Positions 1-6,267 of a DNA stretch of 14,970 bases are shown here, one piece after another. Below the pieces are notes generated by a model. The model saw nothing but the letters and a program-made list of their open reading frames with translations. It was not told where the DNA came from and made no database searches. Position 1 is the first letter of the stretch. Every line of letters starts with the position of its first letter. The position numbers and the translations under genes were made by a program. Source of the DNA: an uncultured Clostridia bacterium (lineage in GTDB: Bacteria > Bacillota > Clostridia > Christensenellales > Borkfalkiaceae); contig CAMWUS010000010.1 of assembly GCA_947177495.1 (NCBI GenBank), forward strand, positions 1 through 14,970. The letters are read 5' to 3'.

Positions 1-1
1 G

Positions 2-583
2 ACCGCGATTACGCAGGAAAAGGACGTTTTATACAAACATTTCTACGATTCTCTTGCGGGAGAGGCGTATATATGCGAAAACGCGTCGGTTATCGAGGTG
101 GGTTCGGGCGCGGGCTTTCCGTCCCTTCCCTTGAAAATCGTACGCGACGATTTGTCGTTTGCGCTCGTGGAGAGCACGGGCAAAAAATGCGACTTTTTGA
201 AGGTGTGTATTCGGGAATTGGGACTAAAAAATACGCAGGTTATAAACAGCCGTGCGGAAGATTTGGGGAAAACTCCCGCATTCCGCGAACAATTCGACGT
301 GTGTTGCGCCCGCGCGGTTGCCGCGCTTCCCACCCTTGTGGAATACTGTTTGCCTTTCGTGAAGGTGGGCGGGAGCTTTCTTGCCTACAAAGGCGAGGCA
401 GAAGAGGAGCTGAAAAACGCAAAACGCGCGATCGCTCTGCTCGGGGGCGGGGAAGCGGAACACGCTAAATTCGAACTTCCCGAAAATTACGGTGTGCGTA
501 CGCTCGTGCGCATTCCGAAAATCAAAAACACGCCCGCAATCTATCCGCGCGGGAATGGCAAAGAGAGGAGCAAACCGCTGTGA
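2..583 (+). CDS. rsmG: 16S rRNA (guanine(527)-N7)-methyltransferase RsmG, 5' end cut by the window
   Basis: RsmG uses S-adenosylmethionine to methylate N7 of G527 in 16S rRNA, in the cytoplasm. The open frame runs in from the window edge and gives 193 residues; the family is about 235-240, so roughly 45 N-terminal residues are missing. Visible family features are the N-terminal TAIT...YKHFYDSL block, the SAM-binding glycine loop VIEVGSGAGFPSLPLKI (about residues 31-47), and RAVAALPTLVEYCLPFVKVGGSFLAYKG in the Rossmann core. The last base pairs overlap the GTG start of the next gene (GTGA), so the two are probably translationally coupled. Family assignment is firm from motif content; only the true start is unknown. 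Confidence 0.95.
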   Translation, partial: TAITQEKDVLYKHFYDSLAGEAYICENASVIEVGSGAGFPSLPLKIVRDDLSFALVESTGKKCDFLKVCIRELGLKNTQVINSRAEDLGKTPAFREQFDVCCARAVAALPTLVEYCLPFVKVGGSFLAYKGEAEEELKNAKRAIALLGGGEAEHAKFELPENYGVRTLVRIPKIKNTPAIYPRGNGKERSKPL

Positions 584-1038
584 CGAGAAGAACGTGTGCG
601 TTGACGGGGCACCGCGACTTGCCCGCGTCGTTCGACAAAAACGCGCTCTACGACAATTTGGAAGAACTCATCAAAGACGGGTGCGACACGTTTTTGTGCG
701 GCATGGCAATGGGGTTCGATTTGACCGCGCTCGAATGTCTCGTCAGCTTAAAACAAAAGTACAGGATTTTTGTGGAAGCGTGTATTCCATTCGGCGGACA
801 GGAAGCGCACTATCCGCAAAAAGAAAAAGAGCGCTACCGCGCTCTCATACAGTGGTGCGACAAAAAAACGGTGCTCTTTGAAAACTACCGAAACGGTTGT
901 TTTCTCGTGCGCGATCGGTACATGGTGGACTGTTGCGACTGTGTGCTTGCGTACTGCGTTCGCGCCCAAGGCGGCACCGCCTACACCGTGAACTACGCCC
1001 GCGAAAAGGGAATAGAAGTTTTTTATTTCCCGGAATGA
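580..1038 (+). CDS. DUF1273 / SLOG-family protein
   Basis: A 152-residue protein of the DUF1273 branch of the SLOG (SMF/DprA-LOG) Rossmann-like superfamily. The family signature is visible as CALTGHRDLP at residues 6-15, CGMAMGFDL at 40-48, and QGGTAYTVNYA at 130-140, the last two being the loops expected to hold a nucleotide-type ligand. The conserved RYMVD block is at 113-117. The start is GTG at 580, preceded by AGAGGAG at 564-570 and overlapping the rsmG stop by four bases; no ATG start fits as well. SLOG proteins are thought to bind or process nucleotide derivatives, and DUF1273 members are often found in phages and mobile elements, so a position behind rsmG is a little unusual. The precise substrate is unknown. 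Confidence 0.82.
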   Translation: MTRRTCALTGHRDLPASFDKNALYDNLEELIKDGCDTFLCGMAMGFDLTALECLVSLKQKYRIFVEACIPFGGQEAHYPQKEKERYRALIQWCDKKTVLFENYRNGCFLVRDRYMVDCCDCVLAYCVRAQGGTAYTVNYAREKGIEVFYFPE

Positions 1039-1076
1039 AACAATCTTGTTGGCAGAGTTATCAATGATGCGCGCGT

Positions 1077-1128
1077 GACAAAACCGCGCTTTTGTCTAAG
1101 CGGACAACATTTGCCGCACACTTGCGGC
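1077..1128. other. two stem-loops in the intergenic region
   Basis: GACAAAA (1077-1083) pairs with TTTTGTC (1090-1096) across a six-base loop, and GCCGCA (1113-1118) pairs with TGCGGC (1123-1128) across a four-base loop. Neither is followed by a clear T run on the plus strand, so they are not convincing terminators for the DUF1273 gene. They may be a degenerate terminator region or part of an intergenic repeat. No coding sequence is visible in 1039-1235. Confidence 0.3.
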
Positions 1129-1194
1129 TTACTGACTTTTGATAGACGGGGCTCAACGCTTCTGTGACATAGAGATAACAACAAAGAAAGTAGC

Positions 1195-1229
1195 TCACGA
1201 AATTTTCTTGCGAGCAAGAAAATTTGTGA
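1195..1229 (-). terminator. hairpin between convergent genes, probable terminator
   Basis: AAATTTTCTTG and CAAGAAAATTT (1200-1225) form an 11 bp stem around CGAG, extended outward by TCAC/GTGA with one bulged base. Read on the minus strand it follows the stop of the gene ending at 1236 and is followed by a moderately T-rich stretch. It could also slow plus-strand transcription from the DUF1273 gene. There is no long U tract, so confidence is moderate. Confidence 0.5.
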
Positions 1230-1235
1230 ACTTAA

Positions 1236-2423
1236 TTAAAACCCAAACAGATCGCCCGAAAGAGTGGAAACCGACTGTGTAGCAAGGCACAGGCACCGCT
1301 CCGTATCGGCGATTTTTTTCGTGTTCCCGTCTTTTACGTAATAGATATGTCTGCCGTTGGTGCAGTACAGCCCGCCGTCCGCGCAAAGCGCAAAATCGCA
1401 AATGCCGCTCTTGATGGGTTCGGCTTTGCCGTCGACAATTTTCACGAGTTTCCAGCTCATGGGAATAAACCCGTATTCCCCGTTTTTATATTTTTTGTTG
1501 CGCTTGAATTCCTTTTCCACTTCGATCAAGTTGCCGTCTACGAAGAGCTTGCGCGAATTGCTTTCCCGCCCCTTTGCGGGATTGTCCCCGCCCGAGGTGA
1601 GCGACTTCCCCGTAAACAGCATCACGAACGACTGCAAAAACATGGCAATCGCCTGAAACAGCCGAACGGGAAGTAACAGAATATCCAAAAACAAATTGCC
1701 GCCTTTCTTTTCTTTGGTGGGGCGTTGAATGCAATATAACGTCCCGTCCGCCGCCTGTTTGGGTTTGAAATAGGAAAGTTTTTCGTCCTTGTAAACTTCT
1801 TCGATTTCCATGCTCGCAAGGTCGAGCCCGTAGATGATAGAGGGGGAATATTTTCCCGTAAACTCTCCGTCCGAGTCCCGCCCAACGCCCGCGCTGTCGA
1901 AAAGCAGGGTATTTTTCACGGGCGAGAAAAAGGCGTTCGCGTCCCGCGAATCTCCGTCGGTCAACGTTTTGAGTTCGCTCGTCTGCGTATTGAGCGTGCC
2001 GATTTGCGAAGTGATTCCCCAAGCGGAGGAAGAGACGGTTACGGCAAGCGTATTGTCGGCGCGGTGCAGGGAGAAAACGCTCTCTTCGGAAGAGGACAAA
2101 ATATGCTCTTCGGGAGCCTTTTCGTCGGACACGTCCTTGCGGTAAACGCCCGAGGAGTCGTTCACGCAGAAAGAATAAACGACTTTATCTCCGTCCCATT
2201 CCACGCCGTTGATGCGGGCGTCCACCTTTTCTTTGTGCGTGCGGGAAGGGTCGTTATCCCCGCGGAAAAGCGCGCCCTCGCCCGCGTGTTTCCATTCGTT
2301 ATTCTTCACGCGCGTTTCGGCATATTCGCGGTAACGCTTTATGTATGCGCTTTCGTAAAGAGTCACTTTCTCCCCGTCGAAAACGCCTATTTTTTCTCCG
2401 TCTGCAAAAGCCAACTTTTCCAT
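1236..2423 (-). CDS. hypothetical protein, propeller-like, with one embedded hydrophobic helix
   Basis: I do not recognise this gene. The chosen start gives 395 residues. Repeated short strand-turn patterns with small and aromatic residues (for example VVYSFCVND 81-89, SIIYGLDLASMEIEEVY 195-211, GGLYCTNGRHIYYVKDG 350-366) look like beta-propeller blades of the kind that compute a displayed value, but this is a pattern judgement only. Residues 243-271 form a strongly hydrophobic stretch in the middle of the chain, flanked by KEKKGG and a polar TSGGDNPAKGRESNSRK linker, so the protein may attach to the membrane there. There is no N-terminal signal peptide. The ATG at 2423 is preferred because GGAGG lies about 10 bases upstream and the predicted transcript begins near 2445, which rules out the longer start at 2552 and the in-frame ATG at 2450. 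Confidence 0.75.
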   Translation of the reverse strand: MEKLAFADGEKIGVFDGEKVTLYESAYIKRYREYAETRVKNNEWKHAGEGALFRGDNDPSRTHKEKVDARINGVEWDGDKVVYSFCVNDSSGVYRKDVSDEKAPEEHILSSSEESVFSLHRADNTLAVTVSSSAWGITSQIGTLNTQTSELKTLTDGDSRDANAFFSPVKNTLLFDSAGVGRDSDGEFTGKYSPSIIYGLDLASMEIEEVYKDEKLSYFKPKQAADGTLYCIQRPTKEKKGGNLFLDILLLPVRLFQAIAMFLQSFVMLFTGKSLTSGGDNPAKGRESNSRKLFVDGNLIEVEKEFKRNKKYKNGEYGFIPMSWKLVKIVDGKAEPIKSGICDFALCADGGLYCTNGRHIYYVKDGNTKKIADTERCLCLATQSVSTLSGDLFGF

Positions 2424-2451
2424 TGCGGAACTTCCTCCAAATATCTTCATT

Positions 2452-2480
2452 ATTATATCATGTGCGCGGGAAGATGTCAA
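2452..2480 (-). promoter_or_regulatory. consensus sigma-A promoter of the minus-strand hypothetical gene
   Basis: On the minus strand TTGACA (2475-2480) and TATAAT (2452-2457) are separated by exactly 17 bp, a perfect match to the vegetative consensus. Transcription should start near 2445, giving a leader of about 22 bases before the ATG at 2423. Confidence 0.85.
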
Positions 2481-2586
2481 CTTGTCTATGTTATTAAAAA
2501 AACAGTCATAACCGCTTAGCTTTCGCCCCATATAGACAAAATGCGCAAACAAAACAATGATAAAATTTTACTACAAGGAGTTTATC

Positions 2587-3492
2587 ATGTCATACGAAAA
2601 ACGCGTTTGCGTACTCAAACAAATAAAGAAAGGATTTACGGCGGACGGCGGTGCGCTCACGGGCGCGGTCTATGCGGAACGCTTGGGAAGCGAGCTCACC
2701 GTAACGCCGCGCATTGCGGGGATCGCACCGTTAAAGGCGGGCAGGTACGCGCTCGCCGTGTGGGCGGACGGACAAATTTTTTGCGGAGAGCTGACGGGCA
2801 GTATGAAGATACCCGACGCACCCACGCTCGCACACGGATTTTCCGCGTTGCTCTGTTTCGTGAAAGCGGACGCACAGCCCGTCGCTTACGGATATTCCGC
2901 AGGCGCCCCGCAGGATTTCACTTTGCTGTTGCAGGCGTTCGAGGATACCGAACGCAAAAAGACGCAAAAGCCCAAACCCGCGGAACCCAAAAAATCCGAA
3001 AAGAAAAAGGAGGAATACGATGATGACGCAATCGCCGCAACCAACTACTATCGCCTATCCGAAGGCGCTGAAAATGAAGGCGCTTGTATATGCGCGCAAA
3101 CGCAAGACGGAGAAATCGAGGGCGATAGCGATTCTTGCCAAGATGAATGCGCTATCCCGCCCCGCCCCGTCCCGCGCGGAACGCTCGCCTATTACGACGA
3201 AGTGAGGGGGAGGTTAGAAGAGGCGTTCAAAAAATACCCGCGCGACAACACGCTGCTGAGCATTTTTCCCCATTCGGAATGGGTGAACTCGGGCGGTGCG
3301 TTACTCGGCGTCATCTATTCGGAAGGACTGCCGCACTATCTCTGCGTTGCCGCGCCCGAAAAAGTAGCTTCCGACGAAATGAAAGAGGAAGGAGTGTTCG
3401 TTCCCAGCTCGCATTTTTCCGACGACGAAGGATATATCATCGTTTTTCAGTCCGCCGATTCGGGCGATTATATCAAGCCCGAGGAAAGTTAA
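2587..3492 (+). CDS. hypothetical two-domain protein with charged linker
   Basis: I cannot name this 301-residue protein. It has an N-terminal domain (about 1-120) with alternating short strands (RYALAVWADGQIFCGEL at 53-69), then a Lys/Pro/Glu-rich linker (about 122-148), an acidic, Cys-containing middle stretch (about 158-188), and a C-terminal domain (about 200-298). The C-terminal pattern YYDEVRGRLEEAFKKYPRD...IFPHSEWV...YLCVAAP resembles a domain I have seen in uncharacterised Clostridia proteins, with a helix ending in KYPRD and a later tripartite strand core. No signal peptide or membrane helix is visible. The ATG at 2587 is chosen over the one at 2557 because AAGGAG (2575-2580) lies six bases before it. 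It is divergent from the gene at 1236-2423; no strong promoter was identified in the 100 bp between. Confidence 0.78.
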   Translation: MSYEKRVCVLKQIKKGFTADGGALTGAVYAERLGSELTVTPRIAGIAPLKAGRYALAVWADGQIFCGELTGSMKIPDAPTLAHGFSALLCFVKADAQPVAYGYSAGAPQDFTLLLQAFEDTERKKTQKPKPAEPKKSEKKKEEYDDDAIAATNYYRLSEGAENEGACICAQTQDGEIEGDSDSCQDECAIPPRPVPRGTLAYYDEVRGRLEEAFKKYPRDNTLLSIFPHSEWVNSGGALLGVIYSEGLPHYLCVAAPEKVASDEMKEEGVFVPSSHFSDDEGYIIVFQSADSGDYIKPEES

Positions 3493-3529
3493 GAGAATTA
3501 AAAAATAAAAAATATTTTCAGAAAGGCTG

Positions 3530-3558
3530 TTTACATTGACAGAATTTTGTGGTATAAT
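3530..3558 (+). promoter_or_regulatory. pckA promoter, extended -10
   Basis: TTTACA (3530-3535) and TATAAT (3553-3558) are 17 bp apart, and TGG precedes the -10 as an extended -10 element. A TTGACA at 3536-3541 is only 11 bp from the -10 and is not the working -35. The start point is expected near 3565. Confidence 0.85.
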
Positions 3559-3594
3559 AAAATCGGACGAAAATGATTGATTTTGTCCGATTTT
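3559..3594 (+). promoter_or_regulatory. dyad at the predicted pckA transcript start
   Basis: AAAATCGGAC (3559-3568) is the exact inverted match of GTCCGATTTT (3585-3594); inside it AAAAT (3570-3574) pairs with ATTTT (3580-3584) around a GATTG loop. It begins right after the -10 box and is followed by TTTTAATTATT. It could be a repressor operator, a 5' stabilising hairpin, an attenuator, or a terminator for readthrough from the gene upstream. Confidence 0.5.
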
Positions 3595-3627
3595 AATTAT
3601 TGTTTGATATTTAGGAGGATAGATACT

Positions 3628-5397
3628 ATGAAGGCATTGACCGACAACCGCAAAGTGCTCGACTTCGTAGAGGAAAGCGCAAAGCTTGCCTGCCCCGACG
3701 AAATCGTATGGATCGACGGCAGTGAAAAACAGCTTGCCGCTCTGCGCGAGGAAGCAGTGAAAACGGGCGAAATGATTAAGCTCAATCAAGAGAAACTCCC
3801 CGGCTGCTACTATCACCGTACTGCGGAAAACGACGTTGCCCGCGTAGAAGCGCGCACGTTCATCTGCTGCAAGAACAAGGAAGACGCAGGTCCCATCAAC
3901 TATTGGATGGACCCCACCGAGGCATATGCGCTCTGCAATGAGATCGCGCGCGGGAAGATGAAAGGGCGTACCATGTACGTCATTCCCTACTCCATGGGCG
4001 TTGTCGGCTCGCCTTTCTCCAAAATCGGTATCGAAGTGACCGACTCCATTTACGTTGTTTTGAACATGGCAATCATGACCCGTGTTGGGCTCGATTGCTA
4101 TAAGGCGCTCGGCAAAGACGGCGACTTCATCAAGGGCTTCCACTGCAAGTGCGACGTAGACCCCGAGAAGCGCTACATCATGCACTTCCCCGAGGACAAT
4201 ACGATTATTTCCGTAAACTCCGCATACGGCGGAAACGTGCTTTTGGGCAAGAAGTGCTTCGCGTTGCGTATCGCTTCCTACCTCGGCAAGAACGAGGGTT
4301 GGATGGCGGAGCACATGCTCATCCTCGGCGTTACCTTCCCCGACGGGACCAAGAAATATCTCGCGGCGGCGTTCCCGTCCGCGTGCGGCAAAACCAACCT
4401 CGCCATGCTCATTCCCCCCAAACACTATTTGGAGAAGGGCTATAAAGTGGAATGCGTGGGCGACGACATTGCGTGGATCCGTGTGGGCAAAGACGGCAGG
4501 CTTTGGGCGGTCAACCCCGAGAACGGATTCTTCGGCGTGGCGCCCGGCACCAACGCCAAGAGCAATCCCAACGCGCTTGCCGCAACGCAAAAGGGTACCA
4601 TTTTCACCAACGTTGCAATCAATCCCGCAGACAATACTGTTTGGTGGGAAGGACTTTCCAAACCCGCGCCCGAAAAGCTTATCGATTGGCTCGGTAACGA
4701 TTGGACGCCCGACAGCGGCGTGAAAGCGGCGCACCCCAATTCGAGATTTACGGCACCCGCCGTCAACTGCCCTTGCCTTTCCCCCGAGTTCAACTCCAAG
4801 GAAGGCGTTCCGCTCGACGCAATCGTATTCGGCGGCAGAAGAGCGACCACTACGCCCCTCGTTTATCAGTCCCGTGATTGGAACCACGGCGTATTCGTCG
4901 GCTCTATCATGAGCTCGGAAACGACGGCGGCGGCAACGGGCGCGGTCGGCGTGCTCCGTCACGACCCCATGGCGATGAAGCCTTTCGCGGGCTATCACAT
5001 GGCAGACTACTTCCAGCACTGGATCGATATGGGCAAAAAGGTTACCAAACCGCCCAAGATCTTCAACGTCAATTGGTTCCGTCAGGACGAGAACGGCGAA
5101 TTCCTGTGGCCGGGCTTCGGCGACAACATGCGCGTCATCGAGTGGATTTTCAAGCGTTGCGCGGGCGTTGTCGGCGCACAGGAAACGGCGATCGGTTACG
5201 TTCCCTATGCGGAGGACATCGACATAGAAGGGCTTGACTACGAGCAAAAGACGCTCGAAGAAATCCTCGTTGTCGACAAGAAGCGTTGGAGTGCGGAAGC
5301 GGACGAAATTGCAGGCTACTACGAGCAGTTCGGCGACAGACTTCCCAAAGAACTTCAAGAGAGCCTTGCAACGCTCAAAGCGAACTGCGAGAAATAA
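3628..5397 (+). CDS. pckA: phosphoenolpyruvate carboxykinase (GTP)
   Basis: Catalyses oxaloacetate + GTP = PEP + CO2 + GDP, EC 4.1.1.32, in the cytoplasm; in fermenting anaerobes it may run toward oxaloacetate. At 589 residues it has the usual length of the GTP-type enzyme. The kinase P-loop FPSACGKTN is at 249-257, whose Cys is typical of the GTP class; VGDDIAWIR (277-285) carries the metal-binding aspartates; NPENGFFGVAPGT begins at 296; FGGRRATTTP at 401-410 carries conserved arginines; and HDPMAMKPFAGYHMADYF and GFGDNMRVIEWI are present downstream. The ATG at 3628 is preferred over the upstream ATG at 3577 because AGGAGG (3613-3618) sits nine bases before it, and 3577 would lie within the leader hairpin. 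It has its own promoter and terminator. Assignment is firm. Confidence 0.98.
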   Translation: MKALTDNRKVLDFVEESAKLACPDEIVWIDGSEKQLAALREEAVKTGEMIKLNQEKLPGCYYHRTAENDVARVEARTFICCKNKEDAGPINYWMDPTEAYALCNEIARGKMKGRTMYVIPYSMGVVGSPFSKIGIEVTDSIYVVLNMAIMTRVGLDCYKALGKDGDFIKGFHCKCDVDPEKRYIMHFPEDNTIISVNSAYGGNVLLGKKCFALRIASYLGKNEGWMAEHMLILGVTFPDGTKKYLAAAFPSACGKTNLAMLIPPKHYLEKGYKVECVGDDIAWIRVGKDGRLWAVNPENGFFGVAPGTNAKSNPNALAATQKGTIFTNVAINPADNTVWWEGLSKPAPEKLIDWLGNDWTPDSGVKAAHPNSRFTAPAVNCPCLSPEFNSKEGVPLDAIVFGGRRATTTPLVYQSRDWNHGVFVGSIMSSETTAAATGAVGVLRHDPMAMKPFAGYHMADYFQHWIDMGKKVTKPPKIFNVNWFRQDENGEFLWPGFGDNMRVIEWIFKRCAGVVGAQETAIGYVPYAEDIDIEGLDYEQKTLEEILVVDKKRWSAEADEIAGYYEQFGDRLPKELQESLATLKANCEK

Positions 5398-5410
5398 ATT
5401 TTACAAAACG

Positions 5411-5447
5411 AAAAACAAGGGAAGGCAATCGTCTTCCCTTGTTTTTT
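5411..5447 (+). terminator. intrinsic terminator after pckA
   Basis: CAAGGGAAG (5416-5424) pairs with CTTCCCTTG (5433-5441) around an eight-base loop, with a T6 tract at 5442-5447. The upstream A run pairs with part of the T tract. Strong rho-independent terminator; its tail lies only about 10 bases before the ribosome-binding site of the next gene. Confidence 0.92.
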
Positions 5448-5468
5448 ATTACGAAAAAGGAGAAAGAT

Positions 5469-6047
5469 ATGATACATTCAGGTACGAAAATATTACATAC
5501 AAAACGGCTCACGCTCCGCCCTTTCACGGTAAAAGACGCGGATGCAATGTTTGAAAATTGGGCGAACGACCCCGACGTTACCCGCTATCTCAGTTGGCAG
5601 CCGCACGGGAACGTAGAGCTTACCCGCGCCCTGCTCACGCAGTGGGCAGAGGAGAGCAAAGATCCCGCGTGCTATAATTGGGCAATCGTTTTGCACGAGG
5701 GGGAGAAAGATATTCTCATCGGAAATATTTCCTTGTTGCACGTAAACGAATTTCACGAACGCGCCGAAGTCGGCTACTGCATGGCAAAGCGCTATTGGGG
5801 CAAGGGCATCATGACGGAAGCTTTTTTAGAAGTGCTCCGTTATTGCTTCGAAGAAGTTGGATTTTACCGTATTACGGGGCATCACGCCGCCCCCAATATC
5901 GGGTCGGGTAAGGTCATGGAAAAGTGCGGACTTGTTTACGAGGGAACGATGCGCAAGCATTCCGTCCTGAATTCCACGGGCGAACGTGTAGACATTGTCA
6001 AGCGTGCAATTTTGCGGGAAGATTATTTCAGCAATCGGCGCAAATAA
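5469..6047 (+). CDS. GNAT family N-acetyltransferase, RimJ/RimL type
   Basis: A 192-residue acetyltransferase predicted to move an acetyl group from acetyl-CoA to an amine; the acceptor cannot be told from the sequence. The N-terminal block TKRLTLRPFTVKDADAMFENWANDP (11-35) is typical of the RimJ/RimL branch. The acetyl-CoA loop RYWGKGI is at 108-114 following the strand AEVGYCMAK, and NIGSGKVMEKCGLVYEGTMR at 143-162 matches the C-terminal N-x-x-S...GF/LxxEG motif. The ATG at 5469 is chosen because AGGAG (5458-5462) is six bases upstream; a longer open frame begins inside pckA but has no ribosome-binding site. No clear promoter lies between the pckA terminator and this start, so it may rely on readthrough. 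Confidence 0.92.
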   Translation: MIHSGTKILHTKRLTLRPFTVKDADAMFENWANDPDVTRYLSWQPHGNVELTRALLTQWAEESKDPACYNWAIVLHEGEKDILIGNISLLHVNEFHERAEVGYCMAKRYWGKGIMTEAFLEVLRYCFEEVGFYRITGHHAAPNIGSGKVMEKCGLVYEGTMRKHSVLNSTGERVDIVKRAILREDYFSNRRK

Positions 6048-6071
6048 AAAAAGAGTGCGCGAGGCACTCTT
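6044..6071 (-). terminator. intrinsic terminator of the minus-strand small RNA
   Basis: AAGAGTGC (6051-6058) and GCACTCTT (6064-6071) form an 8 bp stem with a GCGAG loop. The T run is on the minus strand (TTTTTTTATT), while the plus strand continues CCGTG, so it serves minus-strand transcription and is a poor terminator for the GNAT gene. Confidence 0.75.
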
Positions 6072-6172
6072 CCGTGAATAAGAAAATACAATCATACAAA
6101 CTGGGGGGATGTTGAAGTTCTTCTCGTTTCACTGACCGAAGCAAAGGGATTAATCTCGCTATGCTTCGGTTT
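6044..6172 (-). ncRNA. predicted small RNA, about 130 nt
   Basis: A consensus promoter and a minus-oriented terminator bracket this stretch with no coding sequence between them. The predicted RNA starts with a 9 bp hairpin, ACCGAAGCA pairing with TGCTTCGGT (6162-6170 with 6135-6143 on the plus strand), with a GATTAATC palindrome inside its loop. An unpaired middle follows, holding six consecutive C residues (complement of 6103-6108), and then the terminator hairpin. C-rich single-stranded patches are a known feature of Firmicutes small RNAs that cover G-rich ribosome-binding sites. No family is recognised. Existence is inferred from signals alone. Confidence 0.62.
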
Positions 6173-6178
6173 AATTCT

Positions 6179-6207
6179 ATTATAATCGCACAATATACGA
6201 TTGTCAA
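6179..6207 (-). promoter_or_regulatory. consensus promoter for the small RNA
   Basis: On the minus strand TTGACA (6202-6207) and TATAAT (6179-6184) are exactly 17 bp apart. The predicted start near 6172 coincides with the base of the 5' hairpin of the small RNA. The whole 17 bp spacer is operator 1. Confidence 0.87.
6185..6201. promoter_or_regulatory. operator 1, probable XRE binding site
   Basis: ATCGCACAATATACGAT is a 17 bp imperfect dyad (ATCGCA against TACGAT) and fills exactly the spacer between the -35 and -10 of the small-RNA promoter. Its reverse complement differs from operator 2 by one base. Binding by the XRE protein here would block the small-RNA promoter. Confidence 0.6.
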
Positions 6208-6214
6208 GCAAAAA

Positions 6215-6231
6215 ATCGCATATTGTGCGAT
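6215..6231. promoter_or_regulatory. operator 2, probable XRE binding site
   Basis: ATCGCATATTGTGCGAT is a perfect 6 bp dyad (ATCGCA/TGCGAT) around a 5 bp centre, 37 bp before the XRE start codon. Its centre is 30 bp from that of operator 1, close to three helical turns, so two dimers could sit on the same face of the DNA. Confidence 0.6.
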
Positions 6232-6234
6232 AAT
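6226..6234 (+). promoter_or_regulatory. possible extended -10 promoter of the XRE gene
   Basis: TGCGATAAT has the TGn extended -10 arrangement and would start transcripts near 6241, giving a 27-base leader. There is no good -35 at the right distance. It overlaps operator 2, which fits autorepression. Confidence 0.35.
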
Positions 6235-6267
6235 TTTTATATCTTTGTCGTTTTAAGGGGGATGGGT

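Noticed and set aside
3536..3558. TTGACA as -35 of the pckA promoter
   Set aside because: Only 11 bp separate it from TATAAT; TTTACA six bases upstream gives the right 17 bp spacing.
3301..5358. A 685-codon open frame on the minus strand opposite pckA
   Set aside because: It lies antisense to a clear pckA, has no ribosome-binding site, and has a composition typical of a shadow of a G+C-rich coding frame.
6028..6132. GTG-started frame of 34 codons inside the predicted small RNA (minus strand)
   Set aside because: No Shine-Dalgarno site precedes the GTG and the frame runs through the terminator hairpin.
6109..6135. Eight-codon plus-strand ORF after GGGGGG
   Set aside because: The G run touches the ATG, leaving no spacing for ribosome binding, and no promoter is visible before it.
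6135..6176. Plus-strand terminator from ACCGAAGCA/TGCTTCGGT
   Set aside because: The loop is 18 bases and the tail TTTAATTCT is a weak T tract; the hairpin is better explained as the 5' end of the minus-strand RNA.
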